The notes below the pieces were generated by a model. That model saw only the letters and a program-made list of their open reading frames with translations, ran no database searches and was not told the DNA's origin. Below are positions 57,636 to 64,000 of a stretch of 64,000 nucleotides of DNA, piece by piece. Numbering within the stretch: the stretch's first letter is position 1; each line of letters starts with the position of its first letter. The stretch is from Pseudomonadota bacterium. GTDB lineage: Bacteria; Pseudomonadota; Gammaproteobacteria; Xanthomonadales; Xanthomonadaceae. The position numbers were made by a program, and so were the translations under genes. Where the stretch lies: positions 19,735 through 83,734 of the forward strand of contig JAIUOJ010000003.1 in assembly GCA_020161335.1 (NCBI GenBank). The letters are read 5' to 3'.

Positions 57636-58073
57636 TCAGCCGCCGAACTTGTTCTCGCCTTCGTAGTTCACCATCCACTGCACGCCGAAGCGATCGGTGC
57701 AGATGCCGTACTGCTCGGCCCATTCGGTGGCCTGCAGCGGCATCTCGACCGTGCCGCCGGCCGACAGGCCATCGAACAGGCGCCCTGCCTCGGCGGCATC
57801 GTCCGGCGTGACCACCACGTAGCTGTTGGTGCCGAGCTTGAACGCCGCCAGTGAATCGCCGATCACGTCGGTGCCCATCAGCATGTTCGGCCCCACCGGC
57901 AGCGCGATGTGCGCGATCTTGTCGGCCGATTCCGCGGGCGCGCCCATGTTGCCGGGGAAGTCGCGGAAGCGCAGCACCATCGGGAACTCGCCGCCGAACA
58001 CCGAGCGATAGAACTCGAAGGCGTCCAGCGTGTTGCCGGGGAAGTTGAGATAGGGGTTGAGGGCCTGGACCAT
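57636..58073 (-). CDS. VOC family (PhnB/glyoxalase-like) protein
   Basis: This 145-residue cytoplasmic protein of the PhnB-like VOC fold has ALNPYLNFPGNTLDAFEFYRSVFGGEF at the start, then HIALPVGPNMLMGTDVIGDSL, and ends YGICTDRFGVQWMVNYEGE. Two beta-alpha-beta-beta-beta halves fit the length. Catalytic metal ligands are not all evident, so a binding rather than enzymatic role is possible. Single gene between convergent MFS and a serine-hydrolase gene. Confidence 0.92.
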   Translation of the reverse strand: MVQALNPYLNFPGNTLDAFEFYRSVFGGEFPMVLRFRDFPGNMGAPAESADKIAHIALPVGPNMLMGTDVIGDSLAAFKLGTNSYVVVTPDDAAEAGRLFDGLSAGGTVEMPLQATEWAEQYGICTDRFGVQWMVNYEGENKFGG

Positions 58074-58175
58074 GCGGATCTCCTGTGCGGGTCGGGTTGA
58101 CGACGGGTACCACGCGTCGGCGACGAACCACGGCGCGCGGGATCGACATGCCGCCGGCGATCCGCCGCGCGCGGT

Positions 58176-59444
58176 TCAGTCGCCGGGCCCGTCGCCCGCG
58201 GCCGGCGACGCGGCGGCCGCCTCGCCGCGCGCCAGTGCTTCCTCGACGGCGGTGAAGGCCGAGTGCCGGCCCGCTGGCGGCGGGTCGACGGCGGTCGCGA
58301 AGTAGGCCACGCCGGTGCCGGCGTCGCGGTCGATCCACAGCCCCGACTTCAGCCCGTAGGCGTCGCCGGCATGGCCGACGCGGGCGATGCCGTCGCCGAA
58401 GGGATCGTCGCCGCACGCGGGGTCGGGCGTGGCCAGCGTCTGCGCGGCCAGGCCATAGCGGCAGAAGAACGCCCGCGCCTCGCCGTTGCCGCTGTCCTCC
58501 TCGTGGCCGATGCCGTTGCCCGGGGCGAGCGTCCACAGCGGGGTGACCAGCATGCGCACCGAGTCGGCCGAGAGCAGACGCGCGCCGTCCACCTCGCCGT
58601 CGCCCAGCAGCAGGCGGCCGATCTTCGCCAGCCCGTTCGCGGAGATGCGCAGCCCGCCCTGCGGCGAGAACAAGCCGCCGTTGGCACCGGCGCGCCACCG
58701 CGACAGGTCGCAACGGCCGTCGGCGGCGGGCGTGACGCCGCAGGCCGGCTTGCGCCCTTGCAGGTCGTCGCGCACGGGCGCGCGCCCGGCGTCGTACAGC
58801 ACCACCGCGCGCGCCGCGGTGGCGTCGTCGCAGCTCTCCCAGTTGTAGCAGCCGGCGATACCGAGCGGTGCCAGCACCAGGCGCTGCATCAGCAGGTCGA
58901 AGCGTTCGCCGGTCGTGCGTTCCATCACAGCGGCCACCAGCGGGAAGCCGACGTTGGCATAGCGGAAGAACGTGCCCGGCGCATGGTCCGCGTCCCAGGC
59001 GCGGGGATCGTCGAGGAGGGTACGGAACTCGCCGCCGAGCGGCACCTGCCAGTAGCCGGCGGCATCGGTCAGCCCGGCGCGGTGCGAGAGCAGCAGGCGC
59101 AGCGTGATCGGCACGTCGGGATGTTGCGGATGGCGCAGCGTCCAGCCGAGGGCGTCGGAGACGTCGGCATCGAGGTCGAGCTGGCCGTCCTCGGCCAGCC
59201 GCAGCGCGCCGATGGCGAGCACCAGCTTGGAGATCGAGGCGATGCGCACCGGATCGTCCGCAGTGACCGCGCGCTGCGCGGCGATGTCGGCCAACCCCGT
59301 GGCCTGCGTGGCCGTGACGCCGGCGCGGTCGAAGGCGACGCGCACGGTCGCCACCGGTTCGGCCGCGGGCGTCGAAGCGGCGGCCAGTGCGAACAGCACG
59401 GGGAGCAGGAGGCGGGGCAGGGCACGGGCGCATCGGTTCGGCAT
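58176..59444 (-). CDS. Secreted serine hydrolase, beta-lactamase family
   Basis: This 422-residue protein starts at ATG 59444 (MPNRCARALPRLLLPVLFALAAASTPAAE), with a signal peptide. The motif S70-I-S-K73 in RIASISKLVLAIGALRLAEDGQLDLD marks the nucleophile. YAN in FFRYANVGFPLVAAVMERTTG supplies the tyrosine, and the third box is HAGDAYG. Several cysteine pairs (CYNWESC, CGVTPAADGRC) are consistent with an exported enzyme. The fold covers class C beta-lactamases, D-aminopeptidases and esterases. It is a different branch from the copy at 23866-25308, which has an extra N-terminal domain. The long open frame upstream is spurious. Confidence 0.9.
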   Translation of the reverse strand: MPNRCARALPRLLLPVLFALAAASTPAAEPVATVRVAFDRAGVTATQATGLADIAAQRAVTADDPVRIASISKLVLAIGALRLAEDGQLDLDADVSDALGWTLRHPQHPDVPITLRLLLSHRAGLTDAAGYWQVPLGGEFRTLLDDPRAWDADHAPGTFFRYANVGFPLVAAVMERTTGERFDLLMQRLVLAPLGIAGCYNWESCDDATAARAVVLYDAGRAPVRDDLQGRKPACGVTPAADGRCDLSRWRAGANGGLFSPQGGLRISANGLAKIGRLLLGDGEVDGARLLSADSVRMLVTPLWTLAPGNGIGHEEDSGNGEARAFFCRYGLAAQTLATPDPACGDDPFGDGIARVGHAGDAYGLKSGLWIDRDAGTGVAYFATAVDPPPAGRHSAFTAVEEALARGEAAAASPAAGDGPGD

Positions 59445-59606
59445 GGGAACTCCTCCGGTCGGGGCGCGGGCGCGGTGGCGGCCGGATGCGCACCGGGCGA
59501 TGTTAGGCGCTCGCGGTGATCGCCGCATGGTGCGGTGCAGGCCGACGCCGGCGCCGGGCGCGCTAGCATGTCCGCCAGGGAGGCCGCGGGCGCGGCAGGG
59601 GACAGG

Positions 59607-61571
59607 ATGATGCACAAGACCATCGGATGGCTGCTGGCGTGCGTGGGTGCGTGCGCGACCGCAGGGGGCATTGCGCGCGCGCAGGCACCGCTCGATCTGA
59701 CGCCGTACGTGCAGCGCGATCGTTACGAGACCATCAAGATCTCGCCCGACGGCACGCACCTCGCGGCGACGATGCCACTGGAGGACCGTACGGTCCTGGT
59801 CGTGATCAACCGTGCCGACAAGCAGATCGTGGCCGGCGGTGCAGGCGTCCGCAACTCCGCGGTATGGGACTTCTGGTGGGTCGACGAGGAGCGCATCGTG
59901 ATCTCGATGGCGCAGACCTTCGGCAGCGAGGATCCGCTGTACGCCACCGGCGAACTGCACGCGATGACCATTGGCGAGAAGCGGATCAAGCGCCTGTTCG
60001 GCTTCGAGGAGAGCGCCGGCATCGTCCAGCGGTATGGCGCGCCGGACTCGGTCGAGCTGGCCATGGTCGTCGACCCGCGCGTGGATGAGCCGGGCAGCGT
60101 GCTGATCGCCACCTGGGTGCCGGGCACGGCGCCAAAGACCCAGGTCGAATCGATGAGCGTACGCAGCGGGCGGCGCAGCGTGGTGGCCTCGGCGCCGATC
60201 CGGCGCGCCGATTTCACGCTCGATCCCACGGGCGGCGTGCGTTTCGCCGACGGACTGGACGAGCGCAACACGCGCAAGCTGTACTACCGCGAAGGCGCGG
60301 ATGCCGACTGGCGCCTGGTCAACGACTCGGCGCAGAGCGGCTTCATCGCGCGCGCGCTGGGCATGGCCGCGGATGGCGTCACCGCATACGTGCAGGTGAG
60401 CATGCCCGAAGGCCCGGACGCGATCGAAGCCTGGGACATGCGCACGCTGGCACGCAGGATGCTGCTGCGCGATCGGGTGGTCGATCCGCAGGCCATTCTC
60501 TACGACATCGACGGGCGTACCCCGATCGGCGCGCGCTACGAGGACGACGGCGTGCGCCTGGCCTTCTTCGACGAGGGCGCGCCGATGGCGCGGCGCTACC
60601 GGACCCTGGAGAAGGCCTTCCCCGGCTCGGGCGTATCGATCACCTCGGCCAGCCGCGACGGGCGCCTGTCGCTGGTCCTGGTGTGGAACGAGCGCGTGCC
60701 CGGCGAGTACTTCCTGATGGATGCAGCCGCCAACACTGCCAACGGCGTGTTCGCGCAGATGGACTGGTTCCTGCCCGAGGCGATGGCGGCCACGCGCAAG
60801 GTCGAGCTGAAGGCTCGCGACGGCACGCTCCTCCACGGCTACCTGACCTTGCCAAGGGACGCGCCGGCCTCCGGCGCGCCGCTGGTGGTGATGCCGCACG
60901 GCGGCCCCTATGGCATCCACGACGACTGGAGCTTCGACCTCGACGCGCAGCTGCTGGCGGCCGCCGGCTACGCCGTGCTGCGCGTGAATTTCCGGGGATC
61001 GGGCAACTATGGACGCGCGTTCCGCAACCTCGGCGCGCGGGAGTGGGGCGGCACGATGCAGGACGACCTCACCGATGCCACCCGTTGGGCGATCGCGGAC
61101 GGGGTTGCCGATCCCGCGCGCATCTGCCTCGTCGGCGCCAGCTACGGTGGATATGCCGCGCTGATGGGCGTGGCCAAGGAGCCGGACCTGTATCGCTGTG
61201 CGGTCGGCTATGTCGGCGTTTACGACCTGGTTGCGATGCACGCGGAGGATGCGCGCCATTCGCGCTGGATGCGCAACTGGGCGAATGACTGGGTGGGTGA
61301 CCGGTCCACGCTGGCGACGCGCTCGCCGGTCAACCTCGCGTCGCAGATCAAGGTGCCGGTGTTCCTCGCCGCCGGCGGCGCGGACGACATCGCGCCGATC
61401 GCGCACAGCCGCCGGATGGAGCGGGCGCTCAAGGCGGCCGGCGTACCGGTGCAGACCCTGTACGTGGACAGCGAAGGCCACGGCTTCCGCAAGGAAGAGA
61501 ATCGGCGCGCGTACTACCAGCGCCTGCTGGCGTTCCTGGCCGAGCACCTCGGTGGCCGCCCGGGCCGGTGA
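59607..61571 (+). CDS. S9-family prolyl-oligopeptidase-like peptidase
   Basis: This 654-residue exported peptidase starts at ATG 59607 (MMHKTIGWLLACVGACATAGG; a second ATG follows directly), with GGGGACAGG upstream. The first 370 residues form a beta-propeller-like domain (KISPDGTHLAATMP). The C-terminal alpha/beta hydrolase domain begins at GTLLHGYLTLP. Catalytic Ser512 is in VGASYGGYAALMG, with the acid in AAGGADDIAPI and the histidine in DSEGHGFRKEEN. Such enzymes release dipeptides or acyl-amino acids from peptides. Gene alone; it precedes the GGDEF gene by 72 bases. Confidence 0.93.
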   Translation: MMHKTIGWLLACVGACATAGGIARAQAPLDLTPYVQRDRYETIKISPDGTHLAATMPLEDRTVLVVINRADKQIVAGGAGVRNSAVWDFWWVDEERIVISMAQTFGSEDPLYATGELHAMTIGEKRIKRLFGFEESAGIVQRYGAPDSVELAMVVDPRVDEPGSVLIATWVPGTAPKTQVESMSVRSGRRSVVASAPIRRADFTLDPTGGVRFADGLDERNTRKLYYREGADADWRLVNDSAQSGFIARALGMAADGVTAYVQVSMPEGPDAIEAWDMRTLARRMLLRDRVVDPQAILYDIDGRTPIGARYEDDGVRLAFFDEGAPMARRYRTLEKAFPGSGVSITSASRDGRLSLVLVWNERVPGEYFLMDAAANTANGVFAQMDWFLPEAMAATRKVELKARDGTLLHGYLTLPRDAPASGAPLVVMPHGGPYGIHDDWSFDLDAQLLAAAGYAVLRVNFRGSGNYGRAFRNLGAREWGGTMQDDLTDATRWAIADGVADPARICLVGASYGGYAALMGVAKEPDLYRCAVGYVGVYDLVAMHAEDARHSRWMRNWANDWVGDRSTLATRSPVNLASQIKVPVFLAAGGADDIAPIAHSRRMERALKAAGVPVQTLYVDSEGHGFRKEENRRAYYQRLLAFLAEHLGGRPGR

Positions 61572-61643
61572 TCCGGCCGCCGTTGCGGGCCACGCGTCGT
61601 GCCGGGCAAGGCGTACACTGGCGCGACTTGTCGGGGACGTCGA

Positions 61644-62774
61644 ATGCCCGAGTTCGGCTGGCAGGCCAAATGGGACCGGGGCGGGGCGGTGCACGGGCAG
61701 CCGGCACCGGACCATCGCGTGCGCCTGGCCGAAATCCTGGCCCAGGTCTCGCGCGAGGCGCTGCAGGCCGACGGGCTGCAGGAAGTCCTGCAGCGCATCG
61801 TGGATTGCCTCGTCGGCCGCCTGCCGGTGGCCATCGCCAGCATCATCCTGCTTGACGACACCACCCAGCGCTTCGTGCAGGAAGTCTGGGCCGGCGAACT
61901 CGCGCTGGAGCAGGTGGACGACCTGCCGTGGGACGTGGCCTTCGGTGCGGCCGGCCGCTGCGCGCGCACCGGCAAGGCGCAGCTGATCGTCGACGTGCAT
62001 GCCGATCCGGACTACGTGGCCGGCAACCCCGCCGTGCGCTCGGAGTACCTGGTGCCGATCCGCCATCGCGACCGCCTGCACGGCGTGCTCAACATCGAGA
62101 GCACCGACGAGGACTTCTTCAGCGCCGCCACCTGCACCGTGTTCGACGCGGTGGCGCACCAGATCGCCGGCGCGATCCACCTCGCGCGCGTGGTCGCCGA
62201 ACTGGAGGCGGCCAACGAGAAGCTGCGCCTGCTGTCCACCGTGGACGGGTTGACCGGCATCGCCAACCGGCGTGGCTTCGACGAGCGGCTGGTTGCCGAC
62301 TGCGAGCGGCTGGCGCGCGAGGGCGGCACGCTGTCGCTGCTGCTGGTCGATGCCGACTGCTTCAAGCAGCTCAACGACGCGCTCGGCCACCTGCACGGCG
62401 ACGAATGCCTGCGCCGGCTGGCGCGGATCTGCGCCGGCTTCGTGGAAGACGATGCCGGCATGGTGGCGCGCTTCGGCGGCGAGGAGATCGTGCTGCTGCT
62501 GCCGCACCGCTCGCTGGCGCAGGCGGCGCTGGTCGCGGAGCGGCTGCGCCGGCGCGTGGAGGAGGCGGCGATGGCGCATCCCACCTCGATCGTCGCGCCC
62601 TGGCTGACGGTCAGCATCGGCGTGTGCGCGATGGTGCCGGACAACGCCGCGCGCTCGCCGGCGCGCCTGCTCAGCGGTGCCGACCGCGCGCTGTACGCGG
62701 CCAAGCTGCGTGGCCGCAACTGCGTGGTGAGCTGGGACCTGGCGGCGAACGCGGTGGAAGACTCCGGCGCCTGA
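61644..62774 (+). CDS. GAF-GGDEF diguanylate cyclase
   Basis: This 376-residue cytosolic protein starts at ATG 61644 (MPEFGWQAKWDRGG). A GAF domain spans about 30-185 (LQRIVDCLVGRLPVAIASIILL, SEYLVPIRHRDRLHGVLNIES). The GGDEF domain covers about 205-365, with DGLTGIANRRGFDERL, LLLVDADCFKQLNDALGHLHGD and the active-site motif RFGGEEIVLLLP. GGEE is catalytically competent, so it should make cyclic di-GMP. The usual inhibitory RxxD five residues upstream is replaced (DDAG), so product inhibition is probably weak. The GAF ligand is unknown. Confidence 0.93.
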   Translation: MPEFGWQAKWDRGGAVHGQPAPDHRVRLAEILAQVSREALQADGLQEVLQRIVDCLVGRLPVAIASIILLDDTTQRFVQEVWAGELALEQVDDLPWDVAFGAAGRCARTGKAQLIVDVHADPDYVAGNPAVRSEYLVPIRHRDRLHGVLNIESTDEDFFSAATCTVFDAVAHQIAGAIHLARVVAELEAANEKLRLLSTVDGLTGIANRRGFDERLVADCERLAREGGTLSLLLVDADCFKQLNDALGHLHGDECLRRLARICAGFVEDDAGMVARFGGEEIVLLLPHRSLAQAALVAERLRRRVEEAAMAHPTSIVAPWLTVSIGVCAMVPDNAARSPARLLSGADRALYAAKLRGRNCVVSWDLAANAVEDSGA

Positions 62775-62792
62775 GCGCCGCGGTCGCCGCGG

Positions 62793-63188
62793 TCAGGCCG
62801 CCTGCGGCGATGCCGCCAGTCCCACCCGGCGGCGCACGGCGCCCACGTCGCGCAGCGCGCGCACCTCGATGCAGCCGGTCCGTGCCCAGGGCAGCTGTTC
62901 GGCCAGCGCGATCGCGTGTTCCAGGCTGTCGGCCTCGACCAGGTTGAAGCCGGCCAGCAGTTCCTTGGTCTCCGCGAACGGGCCGTCGACCACCGCCACC
63001 TTGCCTTCGCGGCGACGCACCGCCTTGGCCGTGCTGGCCGGTTCGAGCTGCTGGAAGCCGAGCAGGGTGCCTTCGGCCTGCAGCTCGTCGGCGTGCTGCA
63101 GGCAGTGCCGCATCATCGTGTCGTACTCACCCTCGGGCAGGGCCTCGATCAGGGTCGGGTCGATATAGACCAGCAGCAGGTACTGCAT
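62793..63188 (-). CDS. YCII-related (DGPF-domain) protein
   Basis: This 131-residue protein begins MQYLLLVYIDPTLIEALPEGE. It carries VVDGPFAETKELLAGFNLVEADSLEHAIALAEQLPWA, the hallmark of the DGPF/YCII family, which is often encoded next to ECF sigma factors. No sigma gene is adjacent here. The role is unknown for most members. It is convergent with the GGDEF gene and followed upstream by msrB on the same strand. Confidence 0.92.
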   Translation of the reverse strand: MQYLLLVYIDPTLIEALPEGEYDTMMRHCLQHADELQAEGTLLGFQQLEPASTAKAVRRREGKVAVVDGPFAETKELLAGFNLVEADSLEHAIALAEQLPWARTGCIEVRALRDVGAVRRRVGLAASPQAA

Positions 63189-63263
63189 GCGCGGTGATCC
63201 TTGGCGGGAGGGGCTGGAGTATGCGCGCGCGACCGTGGCCGCGGCGAGACGACGGGCTGGCGC

Positions 63264-63734
63264 TCAGCTGCCGTCCGCCGCCGCACGGGCGTCGCCGCGG
63301 CCCAGCGGATCGGGCAGGGCCTCGCCCGCGGGCGTGAACGCCAGCGAGACCGAGTTCAGGCAATGCCGCTCGCGGGTCGGCGGCGGGCCGTCGGGAAACA
63401 CGTGGCCGAGGTGGCTGCCGCAGCGCGCGCAGACCTCCTCGGTGCGTACCATGCCGTAGGTTGTGTCGCGCACGTAGCGGATGTGCTCCGGCGCGTAGGG
63501 CGCGAAGAAACTCGGCCAGCCGGTGCCGGAATCGAACTTGGCGCTGGAGCGGAACAGCGGCAGCCCGCACAGGCGGCAGGTGTAGGTGCCCTCGCGCTTG
63601 TTGTCGAGGAACACCCCGCAGAACGGCGCCTCGGTGCCGTGCGAGAGCAGCACGTGGCGCTCCTCGTCGCTGAGCGAGGCCTCCAGCGTGGCGCGCTGGC
63701 GGGCATCGGGCGGGGTCAGGTCGAAGGCGCTCAT
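63264..63734 (-). CDS. msrB: Peptide-methionine (R)-S-oxide reductase MsrB
   Basis: This 156-residue cytosolic enzyme reduces the R-epimer of methionine sulfoxide in proteins. Zinc cysteines are in CRLCG and CARCG. The substrate loop is KFDSGTGWPSFF, followed by RCGSHLGHVFPDGPPPTRERHCLNS, in which the last cysteine is the nucleophile. Start at ATG 63734; a longer frame upstream lacks family character. The C-terminal 20 residues are a variable tail. Isolated gene, so probably a general oxidative-repair function. Confidence 0.96.
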   Translation of the reverse strand: MSAFDLTPPDARQRATLEASLSDEERHVLLSHGTEAPFCGVFLDNKREGTYTCRLCGLPLFRSSAKFDSGTGWPSFFAPYAPEHIRYVRDTTYGMVRTEEVCARCGSHLGHVFPDGPPPTRERHCLNSVSLAFTPAGEALPDPLGRGDARAAADGS

Positions 63735-63847
63735 GCGGAACTCCGGGACGCGGGGGCGGGAAAGGCAAGATGGTGCCGTACGGGCGTTCATGCAAGCGTG
63801 CAGGCGGCGCGCGGTATCTTGGCAGGGCGTGGGTGCAGGGACACGGG

Positions 63848-64000
63848 ATGGCGTCGATCGAACTGGTGTTGGCGATGCTGCTGGCGGTGCTGGCCAGCGG
63901 CTACCTGCAGCGGATGCTGCCGTGGTCGCTGCCGCTGCCGCTGGTGCAGATCGCGCTCGGCGCGGTGATCGCGGGCGTGTTGCACGAGGGCGTGACCCTC
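63848..64000 (+). CDS. Cation/proton antiporter, N-terminal fragment (runs off the window)
   Basis: The first 51 residues from ATG 63848 (MASIELVLAMLLAVLASGYL, then PLPLVQIALGAVIAGVLHEG) form two hydrophobic helices like the start of NhaP/CPA1-type sodium/proton antiporters. The typical family phrase PLPLVQIALGA is intact. The rest lies beyond the window, so no transport motif can be checked. Confidence 0.7.
   Translation, partial: MASIELVLAMLLAVLASGYLQRMLPWSLPLPLVQIALGAVIAGVLHEGVTL

Noticed and set aside
59445-62579. Minus-strand open frame extending the serine hydrolase upstream by over 1000 codons
   Set aside because: The hydrolase has its own signal peptide at ATG 59444, and the extension lies opposite the S9 peptidase and GGDEF genes.

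Overview
The window is about 70% GC and almost fully coding. Gene content points to a gammaproteobacterium of the Xanthomonadales (Lysobacteraceae, Lysobacter/Luteimonas-like). The grounds are a homodimeric AceE, a MaeB-type malic enzyme, a YaeQ protein, a TonB receptor, many secreted serine hydrolases and S9/S41 peptidases, and TAGAAT-type -10 boxes. The genus is an inference. I see no rRNA, tRNA or CRISPR array.

Region 1 (1-3638) holds the 3' end of an alanine/broad-specificity racemase. It is convergent with a three-gene operon, DUF1611/DgcN, enolase-superfamily epimerase/DgcA and the glutamate symporter GltS, which reads as D-glutamate or murein amino-acid use. Region 2 (3691-13200) is a carbon-uptake module: a LuxR-type response regulator, a DctB-like hybrid kinase, then dctA, a TonB receptor and a secreted alpha/beta hydrolase in one apparent operon. 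Similar sequence blocks lie upstream of the regulator gene and of dctA. Region 3 (13325-21304) has maeB, a CHASE3-like histidine kinase with two single-domain receivers, and aceE.

Region 4 (21310-23865) is an AT-richer accessory insert: a Fic protein behind a perfect 20-bp inverted repeat, then a DUF3883 protein between related short direct repeats. Region 5 (25725-43206) is the most unusual part. An orphan OmpR-type regulator precedes a 2061-residue DUF11-repeat protein with OmpA-like C-terminal domains, a 1229-residue predicted outer-membrane barrel and a 475-residue secreted protein. An orphan histidine kinase follows. About 2.8 kb beyond that gene, on the other strand, lies a 748-residue paralogue of the 475-residue protein. 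Together they look like a surface or envelope system with its own split two-component control.

Region 6 (43525-64000) is mixed housekeeping and envelope functions: YaeQ, a TspO-like protein, a TetR/MBL-hydrolase divergent pair, a methyltransferase, an S41 peptidase, a CadC-like TPR regulator and a translationally coupled DUF2167 triad. It continues with a frameshifted DUF998 gene, a beta-propeller lipoprotein, an MFS exporter, a VOC protein, a serine hydrolase, an S9 peptidase, a GAF-GGDEF cyclase, a YCII protein, MsrB and the start of a cation/proton antiporter. The long open frames antisense to these genes are GC-driven shadows and are not annotated.
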